DNA from: Xanthobacteraceae bacterium
GTDB lineage: Bacteria; Pseudomonadota; Alphaproteobacteria; Rhizobiales; Xanthobacteraceae
Direction of reading: 5' to 3'
NCBI GenBank assembly: GCA_023954195.1
Contig: JAMLIK010000004.1
Location: 310,001-374,000, forward strand
Length of the DNA stretch: 64,000 nt
Positions within the stretch are counted from its first letter, which is position 1, and every line of letters begins with the position of its first letter. This document shows, piece after piece, positions 26,936-36,234 of this stretch. Made by a program: the position numbers and the translations under genes. A model generated the notes under the pieces. The model did no database searches. It was given only the letters and a program-made list of their open reading frames with translations, and had not been told where the DNA came from.

Positions 26936-27885
26936 TGGCCACGCACGTTCTCAAGGCCAGCGCGTCGACGGTTCAGGCCGGGATCATCGATCCGAAAGCC
27001 AAGCCCGTCCACACGGTGGCCTCCGGCGACACCGTGATCCTCGACACCTGGGCGATGTGGGACAATGCCGGCGGCGCGTCGCTAGACCTTGAGCAGGCCA
27101 TGACGTTACGCGAGCGGTTCCGCGCCGAGGGGCGCGGGCCGCACAGTCTCACCGGGCCGATCGCCGTCGAAACCGCGCGTCCCGGCGACGTTCTCAAGGT
27201 CGAGATCGAGAGCCTCGATATCGCCGATCACGGCATCAACCTGATTTTCCCCGGAGGACGCAGTCGCGGCTTGCTGAGCGACATTTTCCCGGAGGCCGAG
27301 CTGCGCCATTTCAAGCTCGACCGGGAGACCATGACCACGCGCTTCGGCCAAGGCGTCAGAATGCCGCTGCGGCCGTTCCTCGGCATCATGGGCGTGCTGC
27401 CGTCGCTTGATGAGGCCGCGCGCAGTTCCGCCATCCCCGGCAATTTCGGCGGCAATATCGATTGCGCCGATCTGGTCGCGGGCAGCACGTTGTATCTCCC
27501 GGTCTTCGTCGACGGCGCGGGCTTCTACGCGGGCGACGCGCACGCGGCGCAGGGCTGCGGCGAAGTGGTGCAGACCGCGCTGGAAACCGCGATGACCGCG
27601 GCACGGCTGCGGCTGACGGTGCAGAAGGGCCGCTCGATCCTTCGCCCGTGGGCCGAAACCCGCGAGCATTTCATCACCATGGGCCTGGATGAGGACCTGC
27701 GCGAGGCGGCGCGGCAGGCGGTGCGCGACATGATCGACCTGATGGCGGCGACCAAGGGCATGACGCGGTCCGACGCCTATGCGCTATGCTCCCTGCAAGC
27801 CGACCTGATGGTGACTCAGCTCGTCAACGGCGTCAGCGGCATTCACGCCCGCATGCCGAAATCGATTTTCCAGGGTGGCACATGA
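26935..27885 (+). CDS. acetamidase/formamidase family hydrolase (FmdA/AmdA)
   Basis: 316-residue metal-dependent amidase predicted to hydrolyse formamide, acetamide or a short amide to the acid and ammonia. Family landmarks are IPGNFGGNIDC (about 163-173) and the metal/ligand region GDAHAAQGCGE (about 198-208), followed by a helical C-terminus. It sits between DUF1989 and the ABC ATPase genes with a TGATG overlap before and ATGA after, so it belongs to the transporter operon and may process the imported compound or an amide released in its breakdown. Confidence 0.9.
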   Translation: MATHVLKASASTVQAGIIDPKAKPVHTVASGDTVILDTWAMWDNAGGASLDLEQAMTLRERFRAEGRGPHSLTGPIAVETARPGDVLKVEIESLDIADHGINLIFPGGRSRGLLSDIFPEAELRHFKLDRETMTTRFGQGVRMPLRPFLGIMGVLPSLDEAARSSAIPGNFGGNIDCADLVAGSTLYLPVFVDGAGFYAGDAHAAQGCGEVVQTALETAMTAARLRLTVQKGRSILRPWAETREHFITMGLDEDLREAARQAVRDMIDLMAATKGMTRSDAYALCSLQADLMVTQLVNGVSGIHARMPKSIFQGGT

Positions 27886-28642
27886 CCGGGCTGCTCGAAG
27901 TGCGCCATGTCGGCATCCGGTTCGGCGGCGTGCGCGCGCTTCAGGATGTGTCGTTCGAGGTCGAGGACGGCATGATCTGCGGGTTGATCGGGCCGAACGG
28001 CGCCGGCAAGACCACCCTGTTCAACGCCATCTCCCGCGTCTACGACGTCAGCCAGGGGTCGATCCATTTCGCCGGGCTGGATATCACCGCGCTGCCGGCG
28101 AGCCGGATCATCGGACTCGGCATCGCCCGCACGTTGCAGAATGTCGGACTGTTCGGCGCGATGTCGGTGACGGAGAACGTGCTGCTCGGCGCGCATCACC
28201 GGCTGCGGCCGGGCTTCGTCAACGCCATTTTCGACAAGGGCGCGGTGATCGACCCGGCCGCGATCGAGCGCGAGGCGCGCGACATCCTGCAAGAACTCGG
28301 CCTGACGGCGGTCGCCGACCATCTGGCCGGCGGCCTGCCGTTCGGCACGCTGAAGCGGATCGAGCTGGCGCGCGCCCTGATCGCGCAGCCGCGCCTCCTG
28401 ATGCTGGACGAACCCGCCAACGGCCTCTCCCACGGCGAGGTCGACGAGTTGTCCGAGGTCATCCTGCGGGTGCGGCGGCGCCATGGCCTCACGGTGCTGC
28501 TGGTCGAGCATCACATGCGGATGCTGATGCGGATTTCCGATCGCGTCGTCGTGCTTGAGAACGGCGTCAAGATCGCCGACGGGCCGCCGGCCGAGGTCAA
28601 GGCCGACCCCGGCGTCGCCGCCGCTTACCTGGGGACGGTGGC

Positions 28643-28646
<4 letters not shown>
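27882..28646 (+). CDS. ABC transporter ATP-binding protein, LivG type (system 1)
   Basis: Cytoplasmic ATPase subunit, 254 residues. Walker A GPNGAGKT lies near residue 38, the Q-loop segment RTLQNVGLFG near 85, and Walker B RLLMLDEPA near 165. The ABC signature is the relaxed LPFGTLKRIELARAL form normal for LivG, and HH in VEHHM is the switch region. The insertion AHHRLRPGFVNAIF is typical of LivG. It overlaps the amidase stop by 4 bases (ATGA) and the LivF start in the same way. Confidence 0.95.
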
Positions 28647-29349
<703 letters not shown>

Positions 29350-29353
<4 letters not shown>

Positions 29354-30231
29354 CGCTGTTCGCCAGCCAGATTGTCGATGGCCTCGCCGACGGCGCGATC
29401 TATGCGTCGCTGGCGCTCGCGCTTGTCTTCAGCTACCGCTCCACCGGCATCGTCAATTTCGCGCAGGGCGAGATGGCGATGCTGTCGGCCTATCTGGTGT
29501 GGCAGTTGATGGCCTGGGGCCTGCCGCTCATTCCGGCGGCGCTGGTGTCCATCGCGGTGTCGTTCGTCGCCGGCGCGCTGCTGTATGCGTCGATCGTCAG
29601 GCCGCTGTCCCATGCCAGCCTGCTGACCGTGGTCAGCGTGCTGATCGGCTTGTATCTGGCGCTCAACAGCCTCGCCGGATTCATCTGGACCTACACCATC
29701 AAGCCGCTGCCGAGCCTGTTTCCCAAGGGTCACTTCCGGCTCGGCTGGTTCAACATTTCGGCGGAAACCGCCGGGATCATCATCGTGGTCGCGGTGGTGC
29801 TGCTGCTGCTCTATCTGCTGTTCGAGACCACCAAGATCGGGCTGGCGATGCGCGGCGCGGCGTCGACGCCGGATTCGGCGGTGCTGGTCGGGGTGTCGGT
29901 GCCGCTGATGCTGCTGATCGGCTGGGGCATCGCGGCGGCGCTCGGAGCGCTGTCGGGCATTCTGGTCGCGCCACGGGTGTTCCTCAACCCGACGATGATG
30001 TTCGGCGTCATCATCTACGCTTTCGCGGCAGCGACGCTGGGCGGGTTCGACAGCATCGTCGGCGCGGTGGTCGGCGGCCTTCTGGTCGGCGTGGTGGAGA
30101 ATCTGGTCGGCACCTACATTCCCTGGATCGGCCCCGATCTCAAGATCATCGTGGCGCTGGTGCTGATTTTCGGCACGCTGCTGATTAAGCCGGACGGCTT
30201 GTTCGGCCGCAGCAAGGTGGTGCGGCTATGA
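29350..30231 (+). CDS. branched-chain-type ABC transporter permease, LivH type (system 1)
   Basis: Inner-membrane permease of 293 residues with about eight hydrophobic spans. The signatures GIVNFAQGEMAMLSAYL (second span) and AAATLGGFDSIVGAVVGGLLVGVVENL (the ATPase-coupling loop) mark the LivH family. It is chained by 4-base overlaps to livF before and livM after. Confidence 0.95.
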
Positions 30232-31274
30232 GCGTCGTCATCAAACCGAGATTGCCGGTCGCCGCGCGCGTGCTCGCCGGGGCGGCGCTCGCCGTGGTCC
30301 TGCTCTACGTCATTCCGTTCGCGATTCCGGGGTATCTGGTGAGCCAGTTCGCGACCGTGCTGGTGTTCGCCATCGCCATCGTCGGCATCAACCTGGTGAC
30401 CGGATTCGGCGGCGCCATCACGCTGGGCCATGCCGCGTTCGTCGCGCTCGGTTCCTACACCACCGCGATCCTGGTGGTGCGGTACGGCTGGAGCCCTTAC
30501 GCGACGGTTCCGGTCGCCGCCGCGCTGAGCTGGGTCGCGGGCTGGTGTCTCGGCTTTCCGGCGCTGCGGCTTCAAGGGCTGTATCTCGCGCTCGGCACGC
30601 TGGTGCTTTCGATCACGGTGCCGCCGCTGCTGAAGCGGTTCGAGGCGTTCACCGGCGGCGTGCAGGGGCTCAATGTCGGCAATCCGGAAGCGCCGGCGTT
30701 TCTGCCGATCGACGACTCGCAATGGATCTATTTCCTGTGCCTCGCCGTGGCGGCGGTGCTTTACGTGGTGGCGCGCCGCATTCTGTCGGGGCCGCTGCGG
30801 CGCGCGCTGGTGGCGGCGCGTGACAATCAGCTCGTCGGCGCCGTGATGGGCGTCGACCGCGCCAACCTGACCACCGCGACCTTCGCGATGAGCAGTCTCT
30901 ATGCGGGTGTCGCGGGCTCGCTCTATGCGATGATCGTCGGCTTCGTGTCGCCGGATACCTTCAACGTGATGATGAGCCTCAGCCTGTTCGTCGGCGCCGT
31001 GGTCGGCGGCATCACCTCGCTCAACGGCGCCATCGTCGGCGCCATGTTCATCCAGTTCGTGCCGATCTGGGCCAGCGACATCGACGTCGCGCTCGGCGGC
31101 CTGGTGTTCGGTTGCGCACTGATCGTGACGCTGGTTGTGATTCCGGCGGGCATCGGCGGATTGGGCGAGCGCGCCTTCATCTGGCTGTGCCGCCGGCTCG
31201 GTTGGGTGGAGCGCGCCGAGGCGCGGCGCGACAACATCGCGGTGACGGGGAGCGCGCGGAATGAGCCAGCATGA
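30228..31274 (+). CDS. branched-chain-type ABC transporter permease, LivM type (system 1)
   Basis: Partner permease of 348 residues. The signature GINLVTGFGGAITLGHAAFVALGSYT is followed by the coupling loop RRALVAARDNQLVGAVMGVD and the late segment FVGAVVGGITSLNGAIVGA. The C-terminus carries a short basic tail. Its last 14 bases overlap the amidohydrolase start at 31261, which ties that enzyme to transport. Confidence 0.95.
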   Translation: MSVVIKPRLPVAARVLAGAALAVVLLYVIPFAIPGYLVSQFATVLVFAIAIVGINLVTGFGGAITLGHAAFVALGSYTTAILVVRYGWSPYATVPVAAALSWVAGWCLGFPALRLQGLYLALGTLVLSITVPPLLKRFEAFTGGVQGLNVGNPEAPAFLPIDDSQWIYFLCLAVAAVLYVVARRILSGPLRRALVAARDNQLVGAVMGVDRANLTTATFAMSSLYAGVAGSLYAMIVGFVSPDTFNVMMSLSLFVGAVVGGITSLNGAIVGAMFIQFVPIWASDIDVALGGLVFGCALIVTLVVIPAGIGGLGERAFIWLCRRLGWVERAEARRDNIAVTGSARNEPA

Positions 31275-32931
31275 CATCGATCACATCCTGACCGGCAAGG
31301 TCATCACGCTGGATCGGGCCGGGCGCATCACCGATGCGGTCGCGATCGCCGGCGACCGCATCGTCGCGGTAGGCGAGCGGCGCGAAATCCTGCAATTGAA
31401 AGGGCCGCGAACCCGCGTCACCGAAACCTCTGGCGCGATCATTCCCGGATTCAACGACGCCCACGCCCACATGGACACCGAGGGGCTGCGCGACCGCTTC
31501 CCCTCGCTCGGGCGGGTCCGCAGCATCGATGACGTGCTGGCGCGGATTGCAGAACTCGCCCATGCGACGCCGCGCGGCGAATGGATCGTCACCATGCCGG
31601 TCGGCGACGCGCCGTTCTATTTCGGCGGTCCGATCGTGCTGCGCGAGCGGCGGATGCCGACCCGCGAGGAACTGGATCGCGCCGCGCCCGATCATCCGGT
31701 CTGCATCCTGCCGCCATCGGGCTATTGGAGCCTGCTGCCGTGCTACACGGCGCTGAATTCGCTGGCGTTGAAGCTGAACGGGCTCGACCGCGCGTCGGTG
31801 TCGCCGGTCGCGGGCATCGAACTGCAACGCGACGCGGCGGGCGAACTCACCGGCGTCGTCGTCGAGCACAACTATCCCGATTCCGCGCAGATCGCGCTGC
31901 TGCCAGCGGTGCCGCGCTTCTCGCCACAGGATCGCCGTGATGGCATCCTGCGCTCGGTGCGGGCCTATCACGCGGTCGGCACCACCAGCGTTTACGAAGG
32001 GCACGGCTGCGCGCCGGAGGTGATCGCCGCCTATCGCGACCTGTGGCAGGCCGGCGACCTGACGATGCGGATGCACCTCGTCGTCAGCCCGACCTGGGCG
32101 ACCTGCGATGAGGCCGAAGTGATGATGCGCGACTGGCTCGCCTATGCGCGCGGCGCGGGCGTCGGCGACGCAACGCTGCGGATCGGCGGCATCTTCGTCG
32201 GCTATGGCGGCGAGCCGACGGCGGCGCGCGCGGCGCGGATCGATCCGGCGGATCTCGGCTGGTCGTGCTACATCAAGCACGCCAACGACCCGGCGGAGTT
32301 CGAGAAGCTGTGCATGCTCGCGGCCATGCATGATCTGCGGATCCATACCATCGCCGTGGACAAGCTGTGCGAACTGCTGCCGATCTTCGAGCGCGTCCAT
32401 GCGGCTCACGACATTTCGCGCCGCCGCTGGGTGGTGGAGCATATGAGCCATGCGGCGGCGTCCGATCTGGCGCGCCTGAAGGCGCTCGGCATCGGCGTCA
32501 CCCTGATCCCGGACTATCATGTCTGGAAAGTCGGCACCCGCTTCTTCCCGTTGTCGGAGGCCGATCGCGAACTGGTGTCGCCGGCCGCGCAGCTCGACGC
32601 CCTCGGCGTGCCGGTCGCCTGCGGCACCGACAACAGCCCGCTCAACCCGCTGGCGGCCATGCGGGCGATGCGCACCCGCCGCGAGCGCACCACCGGCGAG
32701 GTGCTGGGCGCGGGCGGCCGAACCTCCGCCGAGCTGGCGCTGCGCGCGATGACGCGAAACGGCGCGTGGTTCTCGTTCGAGGAAAACGTCAAGGGACGGA
32801 TCATGCCAGGCTACCTCGCCGATCTCGCGGTGCTCAGCGGCTGTCCGCTGACCACGCCGGGCGAGGATCTGGAGGGGCTGTCCTGTCTCGCCACCCTGAT
32901 CGGCGGACGTTTCGTTCACGGCAATATCTAG
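31261..32931 (+). CDS. YtcJ-like metal-dependent amidohydrolase (first)
   Basis: 556-residue amidohydrolase_3 family enzyme, cytoplasmic. The HxH metal motif is in GFNDAHAHMD near residue 67. Later metal-site regions are the lysine near CYIKHAND, VVEHMSH, and CGTDNSPLNP around residue 460. The C-terminal PGYLADLAVL segment is typical of this class. Such enzymes hydrolyse amides, carbamates or cyclic imides, and substrate cannot be predicted. It overlaps livM by 14 bases and is followed after 10 bases by an esterase, so uptake, amide and ester hydrolysis appear linked. Confidence 0.9.
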   Translation: MSQHDIDHILTGKVITLDRAGRITDAVAIAGDRIVAVGERREILQLKGPRTRVTETSGAIIPGFNDAHAHMDTEGLRDRFPSLGRVRSIDDVLARIAELAHATPRGEWIVTMPVGDAPFYFGGPIVLRERRMPTREELDRAAPDHPVCILPPSGYWSLLPCYTALNSLALKLNGLDRASVSPVAGIELQRDAAGELTGVVVEHNYPDSAQIALLPAVPRFSPQDRRDGILRSVRAYHAVGTTSVYEGHGCAPEVIAAYRDLWQAGDLTMRMHLVVSPTWATCDEAEVMMRDWLAYARGAGVGDATLRIGGIFVGYGGEPTAARAARIDPADLGWSCYIKHANDPAEFEKLCMLAAMHDLRIHTIAVDKLCELLPIFERVHAAHDISRRRWVVEHMSHAAASDLARLKALGIGVTLIPDYHVWKVGTRFFPLSEADRELVSPAAQLDALGVPVACGTDNSPLNPLAAMRAMRTRRERTTGEVLGAGGRTSAELALRAMTRNGAWFSFEENVKGRIMPGYLADLAVLSGCPLTTPGEDLEGLSCLATLIGGRFVHGNI

Positions 32932-32941
32932 AGGATATCTC

Positions 32942-33868
32942 ATGGCCATCGATCCGCAACTCGCCCCGTTCATCGCGCGCCTGGAGGAAGCCTGGCCGGA
33001 GCCGCCGCTGTCGTTGCCGGTCGAGGTCTGGCGCGCGCGCGTCGAGCGGCTGTCGGCGGCGGCGCGCACGCCCTATCCCGAGGGGCTCGATGTCGAGACC
33101 CGCACCATCGACGGCCCGCGCCCGGTTCGCGTCCGCGTCTATCGCCCGCGCGCGGCGCGGCCGCTTCCGGCGCTGGTCTACATGCATGGCGGCGGCTGGG
33201 TGATCGGCAGCATCGACAGCCACGATTCCATCACCGCCGCGCTCGCCGCCGACACGCCTTGCGTGGTTGTGAGCGTCGATTACGCCCGCGCGCCGGAGCA
33301 TCCGTTTCCCGCGCCGATGGAGGACTGCCGCGCCGTGGTCGCGTGGCTGTTCGCCAATGCCGCCGCGGTTGGCGTCGACCCCGCCGCGATTTTCGTCGGC
33401 GGCGATTCCGCCGGCGGCAACCTCGCGGCGGCGATGACCCTCGCGTTTCGTGACGCTCCGCAGCGCCTGCGCGGGCAGTTGCTGCTTTACCCTTGCGTCG
33501 ACACCGATTTCGAGCGCCCGTCCTACATCAGCGAAGCCGAGGCGCCCTATCTGAAGGGGCGGGAAATGGTCTGGTTCTGGAATCAGTATTGTCCCGCGCC
33601 GGAGCAGCGCCAGGATCCGCTGGCGGTGCCGATGCGCTGCGACGATCTCGCCGGTCTGCCGCCCGCCTTCATCGTGGTCGCCGAACACGATCCGCTGCGC
33701 GACGACGGCCACGCCTATGCGGAGCGCCTGAAGGCGGCCGGGGTCGCCGTGACGTTTCGCCCCGGTCTCGGGCTCATTCACGGCTTTGTGCGCGCGCGGG
33801 CGCTTTGCGACGCGGCGCAAGTCGAGCATGAAGCCATGACACAGTGGTTGCGCGCCACGGCGGCGTGA
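32942..33868 (+). CDS. alpha/beta hydrolase, HSL-type esterase (second)
   Basis: 308-residue carboxylesterase of the hormone-sensitive-lipase family. The oxyanion motif HGGGW is at 82-86, the nucleophile Ser156 in GGDSAGGN, the acid Asp250 in AEHDPLRD and the base His280 in LIHGF, a complete triad. AGAGGATAT precedes the ATG. It is probably the last gene of the system-1 transporter operon, where it could release an aromatic or amide acid from an ester. Confidence 0.93.
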   Translation: MAIDPQLAPFIARLEEAWPEPPLSLPVEVWRARVERLSAAARTPYPEGLDVETRTIDGPRPVRVRVYRPRAARPLPALVYMHGGGWVIGSIDSHDSITAALAADTPCVVVSVDYARAPEHPFPAPMEDCRAVVAWLFANAAAVGVDPAAIFVGGDSAGGNLAAAMTLAFRDAPQRLRGQLLLYPCVDTDFERPSYISEAEAPYLKGREMVWFWNQYCPAPEQRQDPLAVPMRCDDLAGLPPAFIVVAEHDPLRDDGHAYAERLKAAGVAVTFRPGLGLIHGFVRARALCDAAQVEHEAMTQWLRATAA

Positions 33869-33925
33869 TAGAGGTGTGAGAGAAGCGGCGTCTTTTTCGT
33901 CCGCCGCGGCTCGGGGAGAGACGAC

Positions 33926-34624
33926 ATGTCCCGGATGCAGGAGACCGCCCCCAAGCTGGTGCGTCCGGGCGTCAGCGAGACGTTGCGCGTGCCGCAGGCG
34001 ATGCTGGCCTATCTGCTCGGCCTGTCGCCGGCGCTGGCGCGCCGCAAGTTTCCCAAGGGACATGCGCTGTACCGGCAGGACGAGGTCAGCGATCAGGTGT
34101 TCGTGGTGATGTCGGGGCGCGTCGGCATCACCATGCTTCGCGCCGACGGGCAGGAACTGCTGATCGATATCGTCGGCGTCGGCGCGCTGTGCGGCGAGGG
34201 GGCGGCCTTTGACGGGCTGCCGCGGTTTTCCAGTGCCAGCGCGCTGGAGGATTGCGAAATGCTGGCGATCCCGACCGCGGACTTCTGCAAGCTGATGGCC
34301 GGGAACACCGAGTTCGCGCGGCTCGTGGTCGGGACCATCGCGCTGAAGCAACGGATGTTGGCGATGCGCCTGGCGCAGGTGGCGCAAGCCTCGCCGGAAC
34401 ACCGCATCACCGAATTGCTGTCGCAGATCGTGACGCCGGATTCGTCGACGATCGTCCTGACCCACCAGCAGATCGCCAACCTGATCGGCGCCTCGCGCAT
34501 CACCGTGACGCGGGCGATGCAGCGGCTGCGGCGCGACGGCACCGTGCGTTGCCGGCGCGGCAACTACGAACTGGTGCGCGCGCCGCGCTACGGCGCGGTT
34601 GACGGCGCCTGCGCTCAAGCCTGA
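33926..34624 (+). CDS. Crp/Fnr family transcriptional regulator (first)
   Basis: 232 residues: a cyclic-nucleotide-binding-like domain (VFVVMSGRVGITMLRADGQELLIDIVG; GEGAAFDGLPRFSSASA) and a C-terminal HTH_Crp with LTHQQIANLIGASRITVTRAMQRLR. There is no N-terminal cysteine cluster, so it is not an oxygen-sensing Fnr. The GEGAAFDGLPRFSSA loop is shared with the regulator at 35457-36119, which marks them as paralogues. It sits in the middle of the catabolic island, with a flavin reductase gene downstream. Confidence 0.94.
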   Translation: MSRMQETAPKLVRPGVSETLRVPQAMLAYLLGLSPALARRKFPKGHALYRQDEVSDQVFVVMSGRVGITMLRADGQELLIDIVGVGALCGEGAAFDGLPRFSSASALEDCEMLAIPTADFCKLMAGNTEFARLVVGTIALKQRMLAMRLAQVAQASPEHRITELLSQIVTPDSSTIVLTHQQIANLIGASRITVTRAMQRLRRDGTVRCRRGNYELVRAPRYGAVDGACAQA

Positions 34625-34647
34625 CAGCCGTCGCCGGCGCGGCCTGT

Positions 34648-34659
34648 GTACCGCGATAC
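34648..34659. promoter_or_regulatory. weak candidate Crp-type site before the flavin reductase
   Basis: GTACCGCGATAC is a near-palindrome resembling the stronger elements at 36190 and 37972 but with a 2-base instead of a 4-base spacer. It lies about 60 bases before the flavin reductase start. The difference in spacing makes it a poor match. Confidence 0.25.
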
Positions 34660-34719
34660 GACATTTGTCGCCGCGATCCGTCATGCTGCCCGCCGATGCA
34701 ACCGCCGAGAGCGATTCCG

Positions 34720-35217
34720 ATGCCACATGCCGCCGCCCCGATTTTTCGCCGCCTGATGGGCCGGTTCACCACCGGCGTCGCGGTGGTATTGACGGCCGGC
34801 GACGCAGGGCCGGTCGGCTTGACGGTGAATTCGCTGACGTCGCTCAGCCTCGATCCGCCGCTGCTATTGTTCTGCGCGCGCAACGAAAGCCGCGCCGGGC
34901 GGGCGGTGGTGGCGCGCGGCTCGTTCTCGGTCAACATTCTGTCGGACGCGCAGCAGGACGTGTCCGGGTACTTCGCCGGACAGAGCGGCAACTGGAACGC
35001 CGGCGCCTGCCGCCGCCACCGCGGCTGGTTCACGATCCCGGATTGCAACGCGGCGATCTTCTGCGATGTCGCCGATACCTATCCCGGCGGCGACCATGTC
35101 ATCATTGTCGGCGCGGCGCGGGAGATCGTCGGCCCCGCGACGGCGAAGTCACCGCTGCTCTACCACGAGGGCCGCTATAGCGTGATGCGCCCGCATCCGC
35201 TCGGCGCGTGCGGATAG
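34720..35217 (+). CDS. flavin reductase, reductase component of a two-component monooxygenase
   Basis: 165-residue FMN-binding split-barrel protein (HpaC/flavin_reduct family) that supplies reduced flavin. Landmarks are FRRLMGRFTTGVAVVLT, GLTVNSLTSLSLDPPLLLFC and SFSVNILSDAQQDVSGYFA, then GDHVIIVG near the C-terminus. ATG 34720 has GAGAG upstream; an in-frame ATG at 34696 is an alternative. The matching oxygenase is probably the acyl-CoA-dehydrogenase-fold protein at 36235. The gene lies between the two Crp-type regulators. Confidence 0.9.
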   Translation: MPHAAAPIFRRLMGRFTTGVAVVLTAGDAGPVGLTVNSLTSLSLDPPLLLFCARNESRAGRAVVARGSFSVNILSDAQQDVSGYFAGQSGNWNAGACRRHRGWFTIPDCNAAIFCDVADTYPGGDHVIIVGAAREIVGPATAKSPLLYHEGRYSVMRPHPLGACG

Positions 35218-35276
35218 GCCGGCGCTATCCTGCGCGTCAGTCCGCGGCTTCGCTGTTTGGGATGAATGCGCAATAC

Positions 35277-35423
35277 GAAAGCCGTCATGCTCCGCGAAGG
35301 CGGAGCATCCAGTAAGCGGTTTCCCATTGCCTCCGCCACGGACTACTGGATCGTCCGACGGAGCATGTCGTCGGGCCGCGCTTTGCGCGGACCCGTTGGC
35401 GGACGATGGCGCCGCGTTTCCGG
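35277..35423. repeat. intergenic palindromic repeat, family C (long form)
   Basis: The left end GAAAGCCGTCATGCTCCGCG is followed by a hairpin (CTCCGCGAAGGCGGAG), a middle section containing CCAGTA..TACTGG inverted arms, and the right end GCGGACCCGTTGGCGGACGATGG-CGCCGCGTTTCCGG. Shares both ends with 16851-16923 and overall plan with 47643-47759. It lies between convergent flavin-reductase and Crp genes. Confidence 0.8.
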
Positions 35424-35456
35424 CTTGAACCCGAGGCGGGAATGGAAAAAAACCTG

Positions 35457-36119
35457 CTAACCGCCATCGCGCCGGCGCTTCAGCAAAATGTGGCCGTCGA
35501 TGATGTCGATGCGGTTCTGTTCGCGCAGCCGCTGCAGGGTGCGGGTCACCGTCACGCGCGAGGTGCCGGTCATGGTCGCGATCTGCTCGTGGGTCAGGTG
35601 GGTCACCAGCAGGCGGCCCTTGGGATGATCGATCGCGAACATGTCCTCAAGCCGCGTCAACAACTCCATGATGCGATCCTGCGGCTCGCGCGAGGCGAGA
35701 TGCTTGAGCCGGACCGCGAGGACGCGCTGCTTCAGGCTGGTGACGCGCAGCAGCAAGGCGGCGAATTCCGGACGGGCGCGGAAAATCTCGGTCATCTTCG
35801 CGGTGTCGAACTCGATCGCCTCGGTGTCCTCGATCGCCGCCGCGCTGGAAAAGCGCGGCAGCCCGTCGAAGGCCGCGCCCTCGCCGCACACCGTTTCCGG
35901 CCCCATCAGCTCCAGCACCACCTCGGAGCCGTCGGCGCGGAAGATCGAGATCTGCACCAGCCCCTTGAGCACGAAATAGAACCGCGTCGAGACCTCGCCC
36001 TGCTCGTAGAGCACGGTGTTCTTCTTGAATTTGCGGCGGCGCCCGAAGGCGGCGTGTCGGCTGATGTCCTCGACCAGTTGACGGTCGATGCGCCATGTGC
36101 CGAGTTTTTCTTTCGTCAT
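35457..36119 (-). CDS. Crp/Fnr family transcriptional regulator (second)
   Basis: 220 residues with the cNMP-binding-like fold (FYFVLKGLVQISIFRADGSEVVLELMGPE; CGEGAAFDGLPRFSSAAA) and an HTH_Crp domain containing LTHEQIATMTGTSRVTVTRTLQRLR. The recognition helix SRxTVTR is the same as in the regulator at 33926, so both may read one operator type. It has no Fnr-type cysteines. It is divergent from the monooxygenase gene; a palindrome GTATC-N4-GATAC lies between them. Confidence 0.94.
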   Translation of the reverse strand: MTKEKLGTWRIDRQLVEDISRHAAFGRRRKFKKNTVLYEQGEVSTRFYFVLKGLVQISIFRADGSEVVLELMGPETVCGEGAAFDGLPRFSSAAAIEDTEAIEFDTAKMTEIFRARPEFAALLLRVTSLKQRVLAVRLKHLASREPQDRIMELLTRLEDMFAIDHPKGRLLVTHLTHEQIATMTGTSRVTVTRTLQRLREQNRIDIIDGHILLKRRRDGG

Positions 36120-36189
36120 GCCATGCGTATTCCGGGCCGTGCGTTCCGGGTTCTGGGCCGCAGATTGAAGGGAAAAGAAATACCGTCTC

Positions 36190-36203
36190 GTATCGGGCGA
36201 TAC
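36190..36203. promoter_or_regulatory. candidate Crp-type operator before the monooxygenase gene
   Basis: GTATCGGGCGATAC reads as inverted half-sites GTATC and GATAC with a 4-base spacer. It lies in the 115-base divergent region between the second Crp regulator and the monooxygenase. A related sequence, GTAGCGGGTGATAC, is before the dioxygenase gene at 37972. The two Crp paralogues are the natural candidates to bind it. Confidence 0.5.
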
Positions 36204-36234
36204 AGCCCGGCGGAAATCGATCGATCTAGGGTCG

